From contig NZ_OMPS01000003.1 in assembly GCF_900313035.1 (NCBI RefSeq), forward strand, positions 179,501 to 243,500: a stretch of 64,000 bases of DNA, in the 5' to 3' direction. The notes beneath the pieces are model-generated. The model was not told where the DNA came from. It worked only from the letters and a program-made list of their open reading frames with translations, and made no database searches. The stretch is from Ruegeria sp. EL01 (GTDB lineage Bacteria; Pseudomonadota; Alphaproteobacteria; Rhodobacterales; Rhodobacteraceae). Both the position numbers and the translations under genes were made by a program. Shown in pieces: positions 42,462-52,661 of this stretch (positions are counted from its first letter, which is position 1; each line of letters begins with the position of its first letter).

Positions 42462-43439
42462 ATGGACAAGTACCCGGACCAAAAGCGCGCAGTTCAATAT
42501 CTGTACCCGCCGATCGACCCGTTCGATCAGCGTTTGGTCAGCGTGGGCGACGGTCACCAGGTTTATATGGAGCAAAGCGGCAATCCGGATGGGGTGCCGG
42601 TGGTGGTGTTGCATGGCGGTCCGGGGGGTGGATGCAGCCCGGCCATGCGGCGCTATTTCGATCCCAGCGTCTTTCGGGTGATTCTGTTTGATCAACGCGG
42701 CTGCGGTAATTCGCGCCCCCATGCGTCGGTTGAGGATAATACGACCTGGCATCTGGTCGCAGATATCGAACGTCTGCGGAGCTTGCTGGAAATTGAGGAA
42801 TGGACCGTCTTCGGCGGAAGCTGGGGCGCGACATTGGCGCTGATCTATGCCCAAGCGCATCCAGATCGCGTGAGCCGATTGGTTCTGCGCGGTGTTTTCC
42901 TGATGACCCAGGCTGAGCTGGATTGGTTCTACGGCGGCGGCGTCGGAAGATTCTGGCCCGAGCAGTGGTCGAAGTTCACATCACTCCTGTCTGAGGATGA
43001 ACTGTCAAACCCTATTGGTGCCTATAACAAACGTCTGTTTTCAGGCGATCGCGCCACGGAAATCCTGTTTGCGCGCGCCTGGTCCAGTTGGGAAAACGCT
43101 TTAGCTTCGATCCATTCCAATGGGACGGCCGGAGAAAGCCCCGGCGAATACGCCCGGGCTTTTGCGCGACTTGAGAACCATTACTTCATCAACAGCGGTT
43201 TTCTTGAGACGGATGGACAAATCCTGGATCAGATGGACAAAATCGCACATATTCCCGGCCATATTGTTCAAGGCCGCTATGATATGATCTGCCCGCCCCA
43301 GGCGGCTTGGAACCTGTCCAAGCGCTGGCCCAATGTTGATTTGAAGATGGTGCGCAACGCGGGGCATGCCCTGTCTGAACCGGGGATCAGCGCTGAATTG
43401 GTTCGCATCATGGACCGTGTGGCGGAGGGCGTGGCATGA
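42462..43439 (+). CDS. pip: Proline iminopeptidase
   Basis: Cleaves N-terminal proline from peptides. The 325-residue alpha/beta hydrolase has HGGPGGGCSP (oxyanion region), FDQRGCGNSRPHAS, the nucleophile elbow GGSWGATLAL (Ser about 113), the acid in GRYDMICP and the histidine in RNAGHALSEP. Typical S33 length. Its stop overlaps the next start (ATGAC), so it is cotranscribed with the solute-binding protein gene, a pairing that suggests peptide use. Confidence 0.94.
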   Translation: MDKYPDQKRAVQYLYPPIDPFDQRLVSVGDGHQVYMEQSGNPDGVPVVVLHGGPGGGCSPAMRRYFDPSVFRVILFDQRGCGNSRPHASVEDNTTWHLVADIERLRSLLEIEEWTVFGGSWGATLALIYAQAHPDRVSRLVLRGVFLMTQAELDWFYGGGVGRFWPEQWSKFTSLLSEDELSNPIGAYNKRLFSGDRATEILFARAWSSWENALASIHSNGTAGESPGEYARAFARLENHYFINSGFLETDGQILDQMDKIAHIPGHIVQGRYDMICPPQAAWNLSKRWPNVDLKMVRNAGHALSEPGISAELVRIMDRVAEGVA

Positions 43440-44257
43440 CCCGGATCGATCGCCGTGCCTTGTTTGCCTCGGGTGCAGCTGCGGCGCTGCTGGCGGCGAC
43501 GGGGGCGTCTTTGGCGGACACTCCTAAATCCGGCGGAACACTGCGGCTTGCGGTTCCACGCGATGACAGCCTTGATCAGGTGGTTCGCGGCGCCGTGTTT
43601 GACACCCTGACCGAGATTGCCCCGGATGGCACTTTACGCGGCGAATTGGCAACGGGCTGGAAAACCGACGCTGACGCCCGTGTCTGGCAATTTGATCTGC
43701 GCGAAAATGTGCAATTTCACGACGGCGCCGAACTGAAGGTTCAGGACGTTCTCGCTGTTCTGGACGAGATCGGGCAAGCCGAAGCAATTGGCCCCCACGA
43801 CCTGCGACTGGAACTGGCCGAACCCAACCCTGGTTTGCCGTTTCTGTTGGCCGACAACAAGAACGTCATCACGCGTGACGGACAGGGCGTAACGCCTTTG
43901 AAGACTGCCAATGGCACGGGATGTTACCACGTAGAACGGGCCGAAGATGGGCGACATTTTCTGGGTCGCAGGGTGACAGAGCATTACAAGGACAATCAGG
44001 CAGGGTGGCTTGACGCGCTTGAGGTGATCGTCATCCCGGACGCCCACGTCCGCGCCGAAGCATTGCGGGACGGGTATGTGGATGTCGCGGCCCTGCCGGC
44101 ACACGAAGGTCTGATTGGTCAGCGCGGGCTGCGGTACCATCCCGGCGAATCAGATATGGCGCTGGCCATGACCGGGTCGGTCGGAATGCCGCGGCAGGTC
44201 GGTCAGCGCGGTGCTTTGGACGATGGCCGCATTGCGGAACGGTGGTGGTTGGTCTGA
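43436..44257 (+). CDS. Half-size peptide-type solute-binding protein (SBP family 5)
   Basis: The 273-residue precursor has a signal peptide (about 1-27, with RRALFASGAAAALLA) and the N-terminal pattern of family 5 peptide-binding proteins: GGTLRLAVPRDD, LRGELATGWKTD, WQFDLRENVQFHDG and ANGTGCYHVE. Normal members are about 500 residues, and the C-terminal half is missing. It ends in an orderly way and no remnant of the missing half appears downstream, so it may be a shortened family rather than a broken gene. No ABC permease or ATPase genes are near. Confidence 0.8.
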   Translation: MTRIDRRALFASGAAAALLAATGASLADTPKSGGTLRLAVPRDDSLDQVVRGAVFDTLTEIAPDGTLRGELATGWKTDADARVWQFDLRENVQFHDGAELKVQDVLAVLDEIGQAEAIGPHDLRLELAEPNPGLPFLLADNKNVITRDGQGVTPLKTANGTGCYHVERAEDGRHFLGRRVTEHYKDNQAGWLDALEVIVIPDAHVRAEALRDGYVDVAALPAHEGLIGQRGLRYHPGESDMALAMTGSVGMPRQVGQRGALDDGRIAERWWLV

Positions 44258-44293
44258 AACTGGCCTAATTGCGATCACGATTTTCTCCGGGGG

Positions 44294-44322
44294 TTGCAGT
44301 TTGGGAATGTCCTGCGTATATG
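44294..44322 (+). promoter_or_regulatory. Promoter of the rimP-nusA-infB operon
   Basis: TTGCAG (44294-44299), a 17-base spacer and TATATG (44317-44322) form a good sigma-70-type promoter. Transcription would begin near 44330, leaving a leader of about 100 bases that includes two hairpins before rimP. Confidence 0.65.
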
Positions 44323-44378
44323 CAGTTTCAACAGCGGCGTGTCGGACTTCTGGTCCGAGGCTCCACCGGAAAATATCG

Positions 44379-44401
44379 ACGGGCCGCGCGCCCGTTTTTT
44401 T
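44379..44401 (+). terminator. Terminator-like hairpin in the rimP leader (possible attenuator)
   Basis: ACGGGC (44379-44384) pairs with GCCCGT (44390-44395) over a 5-base loop and runs into seven T (44395-44401), 27 bases before the rimP ATG. An upstream stem (CGGAC 44343-44347 with GTCCG 44353-44357) precedes it. Since a promoter lies before both, this may attenuate the operon; the alternative is termination of the preceding gene. Confidence 0.65.
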
Positions 44402-44427
44402 GTGCCCGAACAAGGGTAGAGTGCCAG

Positions 44428-45018
44428 ATGACAAATGACCTGATAGCCAAAGCTGCCATTGACAGGCGACTGGCCGAGATCATCACACCGGTGATCGAGG
44501 ATCTGGGGTATGAGCTGGTTCGCGTCCGCCTGATGAGCGGTAAGCTGACCACCCTGCAGATCATGGCCGATAAGCCTGATGGCGGGATCGAAGTGGATGA
44601 TTGCGGCGAGATTTCGAGCGCGGTCAGCGCCTCTTTGGATGTCGAGGACCCAATTCTTGACGCCTATACGCTGGAAGTCTCAAGCCCCGGCATCGACCGC
44701 CCTCTGACCCGTCTCAAGGATTTTGAGATGTTCGAAGGGTATGAGGCCAAGATCGAAACCGCGGACCTTATCGATGGTCGCCGCCGCTTTAAAGGTGAGC
44801 TGGCGGGGATTGAAGGGGATGAGGTTCTGATCAATATCCCTGAAGGGGATGAGATAATCACCATTGGTCTGCAATTCGACTGGCTGAGCGATGCCAAGCT
44901 GGTTCTGACCGATGACCTGATCAAGGAAATGTTGCGTCAACGCAAAGATGCGGGCGCTTTGAACGAAGACGCCTTCGACGAGATAGAGACCGAAGAGTCC
45001 CAAGAGGAGACGAACTGA
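44428..45018 (+). CDS. rimP: Ribosome maturation factor RimP
   Basis: Needed for 30S subunit maturation. The 196-residue protein has [18 protein letters not shown], the [21 protein letters not shown] block and the signature [20 protein letters not shown], then a C-terminal SH3-like domain and an acidic tail. ATG 44428; the same frame is open upstream through the leader but that sequence is not family-like. Its stop overlaps nusA (TGATG). Confidence 0.96.
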   Translation: MTNDLIAKAAIDRRLAEIITPVIEDLGYELVRVRLMSGKLTTLQIMADKPDGGIEVDDCGEISSAVSASLDVEDPILDAYTLEVSSPGIDRPLTRLKDFEMFEGYEAKIETADLIDGRRRFKGELAGIEGDEVLINIPEGDEIITIGLQFDWLSDAKLVLTDDLIKEMLRQRKDAGALNEDAFDEIETEESQEETN

Positions 45019-46637
45019 TGGCAATCACCTCAGCCAACCAGCTGGAGCTGTTGCAGACCGCCGAGGCCGTGGCCCGCGAAAAGATGATCGACCCCGGTTT
45101 GGTTGTCGAAGCGATGGAGGAATCGCTCGCCCGCGCCGCCAAAAGCCGCTACGGGGCCGAGATGGACATTCGCGTGTCGATCGACCGCAAAACCGGCAAA
45201 GCAACCTTCACCCGTGTCCGCACCGTGGTCGAGGAGGAAGAACTGGAGAATTATCAGGCCGAGATGACCGTCGAACAGGCGCGTCAGTACATGGAAGCGC
45301 CCGAAGTCGGCAACACCTTTGTCGAAGAGGTTCCTCCGGTTGAAATGGGTCGGATCGCGGCGCAGTCAGCCAAGCAGGTGATTCTGCAAAAGGTCCGCGA
45401 AGCGGAACGTGATCGCCAGTACGAAGACTTCAAGGACCGCGCCGGTACAATCATCAACGGCGCTGTCAAACGCGAAGAATTCGGCAACGTCATCATCGAT
45501 CTGGGTGGTGCCGAGGCCGTTCTGCGTCGCAACGACAAGATCGGTCGAGAAAGCTATCGCCCGAATGACCGCGTGCGTGCCTACATCAAGGAAGTCCGCC
45601 GCGAGGTCCGCGGCCACCAGATCTTCCTGTCGCGCACCGCGCCGGAATTCATGGCTGAGCTGTTCAAGATGGAAGTGCCGGAAATCTATGACGGCATCAT
45701 CGAGGTCAAGGCCGTGGCCCGTGATCCCGGTTCGCGCGCCAAGATCGCAGTCATTTCCTACGATGGCTCGATTGACCCTGTCGGTGCTTGCGTTGGTATG
45801 CGCGGCAGCCGTGTGCAGGCCGTTGTGAACGAATTGCAGGGTGAAAAGATCGACATCATCCCGTGGAACGAAGATCAGCCGACTTTCCTGGTGAACGCGC
45901 TGCAACCTGCCGAAGTGTCCAAAGTTGTTCTGGACGAAGAAGCCGGCAAGATCGAAGTTGTTGTTCCCGAAGAGCAGTTGAGCCTTGCCATCGGCCGTCG
46001 CGGTCAGAACGTGCGTCTGGCCAGCCAGCTGACCAACCTCGACATCGACATCATGACCGAAGCCGAAGAATCGGCCCGCCGTCAGAAAGAGTTCGAAGCC
46101 CGTACTCAGTTGTTCATGGAAAGCCTCGATCTGGACGAGTTCTTTGCCCAGTTGCTGGTGTCCGAAGGCTTCACCAACCTCGAAGAGGTTGCGTATGTCG
46201 AAGTGGACGAACTGCTGGTCATCGACGGAGTTGATGAGGGCACCGCAAATGAATTGCAGGCGCGTGCCCGCGAATACCTGGAGGCGCAGGCCAAAGCGGC
46301 GCTTGACGCAGCCCGCGCCCTGGGTGTCGAGGACAGCCTTATTGAATTTGAAGGCCTGACACCCCAGATGGTTGAGGCACTGGCCAAGGATGACGTGAAG
46401 ACTTTGGAAGACTTCGCAACCTGTGCTGACTGGGAACTGGCCGGTGGCTGGACCACAGTCGATGGCGAACGCATCAAAGATGATGGGGTTCTGGAACCTT
46501 TCGGCGTGACGCTGGAAGAGGCCCAGGACATGGTCATGACGGCGCGCATCATGCTGGGTTGGGTTGATCCGGCCGAGCTGGAACAGGCTGAAGAAGAGAT
46601 CGAAGGCGAAACAGCTGAAGAGGAGGCCGAGGCCTGA
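45018..46637 (+). CDS. nusA: Transcription termination/antitermination factor NusA
   Basis: Binds RNA polymerase and nascent RNA, controlling pausing and termination. In 539 residues: N-terminal domain ([18 protein letters not shown]), S1 domain (about 130-200), KH domains ([38 protein letters not shown]), and C-terminal helix-hairpin-helix repeats ([18 protein letters not shown]) with an acidic tail. It probably also regulates its own operon leader. Confidence 0.98.
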   Translation: MAITSANQLELLQTAEAVAREKMIDPGLVVEAMEESLARAAKSRYGAEMDIRVSIDRKTGKATFTRVRTVVEEEELENYQAEMTVEQARQYMEAPEVGNTFVEEVPPVEMGRIAAQSAKQVILQKVREAERDRQYEDFKDRAGTIINGAVKREEFGNVIIDLGGAEAVLRRNDKIGRESYRPNDRVRAYIKEVRREVRGHQIFLSRTAPEFMAELFKMEVPEIYDGIIEVKAVARDPGSRAKIAVISYDGSIDPVGACVGMRGSRVQAVVNELQGEKIDIIPWNEDQPTFLVNALQPAEVSKVVLDEEAGKIEVVVPEEQLSLAIGRRGQNVRLASQLTNLDIDIMTEAEESARRQKEFEARTQLFMESLDLDEFFAQLLVSEGFTNLEEVAYVEVDELLVIDGVDEGTANELQARAREYLEAQAKAALDAARALGVEDSLIEFEGLTPQMVEALAKDDVKTLEDFATCADWELAGGWTTVDGERIKDDGVLEPFGVTLEEAQDMVMTARIMLGWVDPAELEQAEEEIEGETAEEEAEA

Positions 46638-46659
46638 TCTCAGGCCTCGGGTGGCGTGA

Positions 46660-47283
46660 ATGGGTCGCGGTGGCGTCCATAAAGATCGGTCCGAAGGACC
46701 TGAGCGCAAGTGCATCGCCACGGGCGAGGTTCAGCCTAAATATGGGTTGATCCGCTTTGTGACGGGGCCGGACGGTCAGGTCTTTCCCGATGTTGCGGCA
46801 AAACTGCCGGGACGTGGGGTCTATGTTGCGTCGGATCGTGCAGCGCTGGACAAGGCCATCGGCAAGAAACTGTTCGCACGCGGATTCAAGGCGCAGGTCA
46901 CTGCATCAAAGGATCTGGCGGATGAGGTCGAAAAGCAGATCGCGCGCCGTGTGGTTGAGTTGCTCAGCCTGGCGCGCAAGTCCGGCGACGCTGTCGCTGG
47001 CTATGAGAAGGTCAAGACGTGGCTGGACCGGGAAGAGGCTCAGGTGTTGCTTCAGGCCGCAGATGGATCAGGGCGCGGTAAGTCCAAATTGAGTACGCCG
47101 CACTTTGGTAAATACATCGGTTGGCTGACTGCGGACGAGTTAGGACAGGCATTTGGGCGCCAAACCGTGATTCATGCGGCGCTGGCCTCTGGCGGACTCG
47201 CCAAACGTGTTGTAGAGGAAGCGCAGCGCCTGCGTGGCTTGCGCGAAAAGGATGACGGCGGCAAGGGCCGCGCGGAAGGGTAA
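46660..47283 (+). CDS. RNA-binding protein: YlxR (DUF448) fused to L7Ae-like domain
   Basis: The 207-residue protein combines an N-terminal YlxR domain ([33 protein letters not shown]) and, after about residue 95, an L7Ae/YlxQ-like part ([29 protein letters not shown]). In Firmicutes these are two separate genes, ylxR and ylxQ, between nusA and infB. The fusion is usual in alphaproteobacteria. YlxR is an RNA-binding factor thought to affect expression in this locus. Confidence 0.93.
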   Translation: MGRGGVHKDRSEGPERKCIATGEVQPKYGLIRFVTGPDGQVFPDVAAKLPGRGVYVASDRAALDKAIGKKLFARGFKAQVTASKDLADEVEKQIARRVVELLSLARKSGDAVAGYEKVKTWLDREEAQVLLQAADGSGRGKSKLSTPHFGKYIGWLTADELGQAFGRQTVIHAALASGGLAKRVVEEAQRLRGLREKDDGGKGRAEG

Positions 47284-47291
47284 GAAGCTTT

Positions 47292-49775
47292 ATGAGCGAT
47301 AGTGACGGCAAAAAGACATTGGGTCTACGTGGCGGGGCACGCCCCGGAAATGTGAAACAGAGTTTCAGCCACGGACGGACCAAGAATGTCGTGGTGGAAA
47401 CCAAACGCAAACGCGTGGTGGTCCCCAAGCCGGGCGCAACCAAGTCTGGTGGCGGTACTACACCGTCGGGTGATCCTTCGCGTCGTCCTGCAGGCATTTC
47501 TGATGCCGAAATGGCCCGCCGCATGAAGGCATTGCAGGCGGCCAAAGCGCGCGAGTCCGAAGAGGCCGCCCAGCGTGAGGCACAGGAAAAGGCGCGCGAA
47601 GAAGAGCGTGCCCGTCGCCGTGCCGAACAAGAGGCCAAGGAACGCGAACAGCGCGAAGCCGAAGAACGTGCCCGCGCCAAGGCCGAAGAGGAAGAGCGCA
47701 AGCGCAAAGAGGCCGAAATAGCGGCACAACGCGCTGCTGCTCCGGCGGCACCGGCAGAACCTAAGGCGGCTGCTCCGCGTAGCCCGGCCAACAAACCTGC
47801 ACCAGCTGCTACGCCACGGAAAAATGACCGCGAGCGCGAACAACGCGGCAACCGAGGTAAAGGTCGTGATGACAACCGTCGGTCCGGTAAACTGACTCTG
47901 GGTCAGGCCACTGGTGGCGAAGGTGGGCGCCAGCGTTCGATGGCGGCGATGAAACGCAAGCAGGAACGTGCACGTCAAAAGGCGATGGGCGGAACTGTCG
48001 AGCGGGAAAAGGTGATCCGCGACGTGCAACTGCCCGAGGCCATCACGGTTTCAGAGCTGGCCAACCGTATGGCCGAGCGTGTGGCAGATGTTGTCAAATC
48101 GCTGATGAACATGGGCATGATGGTGACGCAAAACCAAACCATCGACGCCGATACAGCCGAACTGATCATCGAAGAATTTGGTCACAAAGTGACCCGCGTC
48201 TCTGATTCGGATGTCGAGGACGTCATCAAAGAAGTCGAAGATGACGACAAAGACCTGCAGTCACGTCCGCCCGTCATTACGATCATGGGTCACGTCGACC
48301 ATGGTAAGACGTCGCTCCTGGATGCTATCCGTGATGCGCGTGTCGTCGCTGGCGAAGCTGGCGGTATCACACAGCATATCGGTGCTTATCAGGTGAAAAC
48401 CGAGGGCGGCACCACGCTGTCCTTCCTGGATACGCCGGGCCACGCGGCCTTTACCTCGATGCGCTCACGCGGTGCTCAGGTGACGGATATCGTTGTGCTG
48501 GTTGTTGCTGCTGACGATGCGGTCATGCCGCAGACGATTGAAGCTATCAATCACGCTAAAGCGGCCGAAGTTCCGATGATCGTGGCGATCAACAAGATCG
48601 ACAAGCCGGATGCCAACCCGGACAAGGTGCGCACTGACTTGCTGCAGCACGAAGTGATCGTCGAGAAGATGTCGGGTGAAGTGCAAGATGTCGAGGTCTC
48701 GGCCATTACCGGTCAGGGTCTTGGTGAATTGCTGGAAGCCATTGCGCTGCAGTCCGAAATTCTGGAACTGAAGGCCAACCCGAATCGCGCGGCCCAGGGT
48801 GCGGTGATCGAAGCACAGCTGGATGTGGGACGTGGTCCTGTGGCCACCGTTCTGGTTCAGAACGGCACCCTGCGTCAGGGCGATATCTTTGTTGTTGGTG
48901 AACAGTACGGTAAAGTCCGTGCCCTGATCAACGACAAGGGCGAGCGGGTGCAAGAGGCCGGACCGTCAGTGCCTGTCGAGGTTCTGGGGTTGAACGGCAC
49001 ACCCGAAGCAGGGGACGTTCTGAACGTCACCGAGACCGAGGCTCAGGCGCGCGAAATCGCCGAATATCGCGAAAAAGCCGCCAAGGACAAACGCGCTGCC
49101 GCTGGCGCCGCGACTACCCTTGAGCAGTTGATGCAGAAGGCCAAGGAAGACGAAAACATGGCCGAACTGCCGATCCTGATGAAGGCGGACGTTCAAGGAT
49201 CTGCGGAGGCCATCGTTCAGGCGATGGAGAAGATCGGCAATGATGAGGTGCGCGTGCGCGTGCTGCATTCAGGCGTGGGTGCCATCACCGAGACGGATGT
49301 TGGCCTGGCCGAAGCCTCTGGTGCACCGATCCTGGGCTTTAACGTGCGTGCCAATGCCTCAGCCCGGAACACTGCGAACCAGAAGGGTGTAGAGATCCGG
49401 TACTATTCGGTAATCTACGATCTGGTCGACGACGTGAAAGCCGCTGCATCCGGTCTGCTGAGCGCCGAGATCCGCGAAAAGTTCATCGGTTACGCTGAGA
49501 TTCGCGAAGTCTTCAAGGTCACCGGTGTCGGCAAGGTTGCCGGCTGCCTGGTTACCGAAGGTGTAGCACGTCGTTCTGCCGGTGTTCGCCTGCTGCGCGA
49601 CAACGTGGTGATCCACGAAGGCACGCTGAAGACGCTGAAGCGCTTCAAGGACGAAGTGGCCGAAGTTCAGTCGGGTCAGGAATGCGGTATGGCGTTTGAA
49701 AACTACGATGACATTCGCGCGGGCGATGTGATCGAGATCTTCGAGCGCGAAGAAGTCACCCGTACTTTGGAGTGA
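47292..49775 (+). CDS. infB: Translation initiation factor IF-2
   Basis: GTPase that brings initiator tRNA to the 30S subunit. In 827 residues: a long charged, low-complexity N-terminal region (about 55-190, Arg/Glu/Ala-rich), the IF2-N region, then the G domain with [15 protein letters not shown] (G1), DTPGHAAF (G3) and NKIDKP (G4), and C-terminal domains ending [13 protein letters not shown]. Last gene of the rimP operon, followed by a terminator. Confidence 0.98.
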   Translation: MSDSDGKKTLGLRGGARPGNVKQSFSHGRTKNVVVETKRKRVVVPKPGATKSGGGTTPSGDPSRRPAGISDAEMARRMKALQAAKARESEEAAQREAQEKAREEERARRRAEQEAKEREQREAEERARAKAEEEERKRKEAEIAAQRAAAPAAPAEPKAAAPRSPANKPAPAATPRKNDREREQRGNRGKGRDDNRRSGKLTLGQATGGEGGRQRSMAAMKRKQERARQKAMGGTVEREKVIRDVQLPEAITVSELANRMAERVADVVKSLMNMGMMVTQNQTIDADTAELIIEEFGHKVTRVSDSDVEDVIKEVEDDDKDLQSRPPVITIMGHVDHGKTSLLDAIRDARVVAGEAGGITQHIGAYQVKTEGGTTLSFLDTPGHAAFTSMRSRGAQVTDIVVLVVAADDAVMPQTIEAINHAKAAEVPMIVAINKIDKPDANPDKVRTDLLQHEVIVEKMSGEVQDVEVSAITGQGLGELLEAIALQSEILELKANPNRAAQGAVIEAQLDVGRGPVATVLVQNGTLRQGDIFVVGEQYGKVRALINDKGERVQEAGPSVPVEVLGLNGTPEAGDVLNVTETEAQAREIAEYREKAAKDKRAAAGAATTLEQLMQKAKEDENMAELPILMKADVQGSAEAIVQAMEKIGNDEVRVRVLHSGVGAITETDVGLAEASGAPILGFNVRANASARNTANQKGVEIRYYSVIYDLVDDVKAAASGLLSAEIREKFIGYAEIREVFKVTGVGKVAGCLVTEGVARRSAGVRLLRDNVVIHEGTLKTLKRFKDEVAEVQSGQECGMAFENYDDIRAGDVIEIFEREEVTRTLE

Positions 49776-49796
49776 TCCTGAGCGTCATAAAGACAA

Positions 49797-49828
49797 AAAA
49801 ACAGCGGTCTGATCGGGCCGCTGTTTTT
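49797..49828. terminator. Intrinsic terminator after infB
   Basis: AAAAACAGCGG (49797-49807) pairs with CCGCTGTTTTT (49818-49828) over a 10-base loop, giving a terminator on both strands: after infB (plus) and after the formamidase gene (minus, ends 49837). Confidence 0.9.
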
Positions 49829-49836
49829 CTTTGTGG

Positions 49837-50664
49837 CTACTGCCCGGCGGGCAGGAAAGTGCCGGGATGCATGATGATGTCGAAATGCTGCATCCCTTTC
49901 CGCAGATCGAAGCCGACCGAATGCCCGCTTTTGCGCAGCAATTCCGCATACTCCCGGCTTTGGCGGATAAACTCGCCCGTGTCCCTCTCGGCCACAGTTA
50001 CATGATAGCGCGGGCCGGGGGCGGGCAGGTTCAGAATGGGCGACAGGTCATGAATCTCGACCGGGGTCAGCTGCAGCGGATCATTCACAGGTGTCAGGCT
50101 GATCGGTTCCAGATCATATACGCCACTGACCAAAATCACGTCGCGCACCCGCAATCCAGCCCGCGCCAGTGCGTCGGCCGACGTTGCCATGACCATTGCG
50201 ACCAGATGCGCACCGGCGCTGTGCCCCGATAGTGTGATCCGCGATGGGTCGAAACCCAACGAAAAAGCATTTGAGGCCAGCCACAGCAGCGCATCGCGGC
50301 ATTCGGAGATCATCTGATCCAACCGCGCATCCGGGGCGAGAGTGTAGTTCAGCGTGGCAAAGGACTGTTCGGCATCGACCAGCGCCGGGGCCATCATGGA
50401 CGACTCGCGCTGGCTAAGTGCTTGCCAATAGCCGCCGTGAACGAAGACATGCAGCGGTGCGCCCGCCCCTTTCGCGGGGAAGAAATCCAGAACCTGCGTT
50501 GGGCTTTCGCCATAAGACAGGTTTTCCTTCACCTGCAACCTTGCCCGCGCCTGCGCGCTCAATGCGTCACAACTGGCCAGATAGGGAGACAGATCGCCAC
50601 CGATCATTGAACTTGGAGAGTATTCCTGCTCCAACTCCTCTTGCGAGAACCCGCGATACAACAT
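49837..50664 (-). CDS. Alpha/beta hydrolase, probable kynurenine formamidase
   Basis: Predicted to hydrolyse N-formylkynurenine to kynurenine. The 275-residue protein has the HGGYW motif and the nucleophile GHSAGAHL (Ser about 139), as in arylformamidases of the BNA7 type, plus a late histidine in GMQHFDIIM. It lies three bases after kynA, which makes the formamidase role the best reading. Generic esterase activity remains an alternative. It is not the metal-dependent KynB of many bacteria. Confidence 0.82.
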   Translation of the reverse strand: MLYRGFSQEELEQEYSPSSMIGGDLSPYLASCDALSAQARARLQVKENLSYGESPTQVLDFFPAKGAGAPLHVFVHGGYWQALSQRESSMMAPALVDAEQSFATLNYTLAPDARLDQMISECRDALLWLASNAFSLGFDPSRITLSGHSAGAHLVAMVMATSADALARAGLRVRDVILVSGVYDLEPISLTPVNDPLQLTPVEIHDLSPILNLPAPGPRYHVTVAERDTGEFIRQSREYAELLRKSGHSVGFDLRKGMQHFDIIMHPGTFLPAGQ

Positions 50665-50667
50665 GTC

Positions 50668-51555
50668 CTAGTCCTGCCCGCTGTACATTAGTTCGGACCG
50701 CATATCATACAAGTCGTGGAAGAATCGCAGGTCCAGCGCCTTGCGCAGGAACGCGACGCCGCTGGATCCGCCGGTACCGGGCTGCATACCAATGACCCTT
50801 TCAACCGCAGTTGCGTGATCAAAACGCCAGCGTTGAAACAGGCTTTCCACATCCATCAGCTTTTCGGCCAAAGCATACAGATCCCAATGTTTTTGCGTGT
50901 CTCGAAACACCTGAGCCCAAATTTTTACGACGCGTGGGTCCCCCGAGTAGGGCACGGCGTAGTCTCGTTCGATCAAATCCTGCGGGACATCAAAACCCTG
51001 CCGCGCCAACATGTGCAATACTTCGTCATAGAGCGATGGTTTGGTCAGGGCGGCACTCAGCATCTCCATAACCTCTGGGTCATGCTGATGCACTTTCAGG
51101 GTCGAGGCATCCTTGTTGCCCAGAATGAATTCAATCTGTCGGTAGCCATAACTTTGAAACCCCGAAGAGCTGCCCAATGCCTCGCGGAACGTCATGTAGT
51201 CGGCGGGCGTAATGGTCAGCAGGGTTTCCCATGCGGCGATCAGCTGGCGCTGGATCGCTTTGATCCGGTCTAGATTTTTCATCGCCGGGCCAAACTCGTC
51301 ATGCTGCAGAAAGCGGCGAACCTCGACCAATTGGTGATGCATCAGCTTCAACCACAACTCGCTGACCTGATGAATGATGATGAATAGCATCTCATCCGGT
51401 TGGGCAGGGTCTTGAAAGGTTTTTTGCAGGTCCAGGAGGGTCTTTAGCTGCAAGAAGTCGCCGTAGCTTTGGCGATGGGTTTCGGCGAAATCGGTGACCA
51501 GCGACTCCTCGATGCCACGTTCCACAAAGCGATCTTCTGTACTCTCGTCGCTCAT
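50668..51555 (-). CDS. kynA: Tryptophan 2,3-dioxygenase
   Basis: Haem enzyme opening the indole ring of tryptophan. In 295 residues: SYGDFLQLKTLLDLQ, the substrate/haem region DEMLFIIIHQVSELWLKLM, GSSSGFQSYGYRQIEF, the proximal-histidine region RWRFDHATAVERVIG, and the C-terminal GTGGSSGVAFLRKAL. ATG 51555 with GGAGAGG four bases upstream; the open frame continues upstream but is not family sequence. Cotranscribed with the formamidase. Confidence 0.97.
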   Translation of the reverse strand: MSDESTEDRFVERGIEESLVTDFAETHRQSYGDFLQLKTLLDLQKTFQDPAQPDEMLFIIIHQVSELWLKLMHHQLVEVRRFLQHDEFGPAMKNLDRIKAIQRQLIAAWETLLTITPADYMTFREALGSSSGFQSYGYRQIEFILGNKDASTLKVHQHDPEVMEMLSAALTKPSLYDEVLHMLARQGFDVPQDLIERDYAVPYSGDPRVVKIWAQVFRDTQKHWDLYALAEKLMDVESLFQRWRFDHATAVERVIGMQPGTGGSSGVAFLRKALDLRFFHDLYDMRSELMYSGQD

Positions 51556-51617
51556 TTGCCTCTCCGCAGTGTTGGTTTGCACCTGTTTAGGGGTTAAGTT
51601 TGTGACTTTCCAGCGGG

Positions 51618-52661
51618 TTACGTCCAGTCTAGAACCACTTTGCCTGATAAACCGGATTTCATCGCTGCAAATCCTTTGGTGAAGTCGTCGACCGTGAAGC
51701 GATGGGTGACGACGCGGCTGACATCCAGCCCGTTTTGCAGCATGGCGATCATCTTGTACCACGTTTCGAACATCTCGCGCCCATACACGCCTTTGATGGT
51801 GATGGCCTTGAAGACGATACGGCTCCAATCTACAGGCGATTTGCCCGGAGGAATGCCCAGCAGAGCGATCTTGCCGCCCATGACCAATGCTTCGATCATC
51901 TGATCCAATGCGGCTTGTGAGCCCGACATTTCGAGGCCAACGTCAAAGCCTTCTTTCAAGCCCAGCTCGGTGATGACGTCTTGCAGGTCTTCTGCTGTGA
52001 CGTCCACGGTGCGAACTGTGGGGACAACGTGTTGTGCCAGTTTCAGACGATCTGCGTTGATGTCGGTGATCACCACATTGCGTGCGCCGGCATGGCGGGC
52101 AACCGCTGCGGCCATGATGCCGATGGGGCCAGCCCCTGTAATCAGCACGTCTTCGCCCAGCAAATCAAAGCTAAGCGCTGTGTGCACCGCATTGCCCAAA
52201 GGATCCAGAATCGCGCCGATCTCATCCGGGATGTCGTCTGGCAATGGAACTACGTTGAAGGCAGGCAGTTTCAGGTATTCAGCAAACGCGCCCTGTTCGT
52301 TCACCCCGATTCCCTGGGTGCCGGGATCGAGATGGAATTTACCTGCCCGGCTTTGGCGACTGTCGGTTCCGATCAGATGCCCCTCGCCCGAGCACCTTTG
52401 ACCGATCTCAAGACCCGTTACATTGCGCCCAAGCTCGACAATTTCACCCGCGAATTCATGGCCGGTGATCATCGGAACCGGCACAGTGGCAGCGGCCCAA
52501 TCATCCCAGTTCCAGATATGGATATCGGTGCCGCATATCCCCGTTTTGTTGATCCGGATCAGAACCTCATCGGGGCCGATTTCAGGAACCGGGGCCTGCA
52601 CCATCCACAGACCTTCTTCGGGGTTGGATTTTTCCAGCGCTTTCATGGTGTTGGGTCGCAT
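51618..52661 (-). CDS. tdh: L-threonine 3-dehydrogenase lacking the structural-zinc cysteines
   Basis: Oxidises threonine to 2-amino-3-oxobutyrate with NAD. The 347-residue MDR protein is collinear with E. coli Tdh with five extra N-terminal residues. The catalytic zinc site is kept (Cys43 in GICGTD; His68, Glu69 in GHEF), as are [17 protein letters not shown] and [12 protein letters not shown]. The four structural-zinc cysteines (E. coli 93, 96, 99, 107) align with Gly98, Ser101, Ser104 and Asp112. The start at 52661 has AGGGG eight bases upstream and overlaps the kbl stop (TGATG). Confidence 0.95.
   Translation of the reverse strand: MRPNTMKALEKSNPEEGLWMVQAPVPEIGPDEVLIRINKTGICGTDIHIWNWDDWAAATVPVPMITGHEFAGEIVELGRNVTGLEIGQRCSGEGHLIGTDSRQSRAGKFHLDPGTQGIGVNEQGAFAEYLKLPAFNVVPLPDDIPDEIGAILDPLGNAVHTALSFDLLGEDVLITGAGPIGIMAAAVARHAGARNVVITDINADRLKLAQHVVPTVRTVDVTAEDLQDVITELGLKEGFDVGLEMSGSQAALDQMIEALVMGGKIALLGIPPGKSPVDWSRIVFKAITIKGVYGREMFETWYKMIAMLQNGLDVSRVVTHRFTVDDFTKGFAAMKSGLSGKVVLDWT

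Noticed and set aside
45366..46721. 451-residue open frame antisense to nusA
   Set aside because: NusA on the plus strand is certain; the antisense frame is a codon-bias shadow.
47325..48029. Long open frames antisense to the infB N-terminus
   Set aside because: They arise from the low-complexity charged region of IF-2 and carry no recognisable domain.
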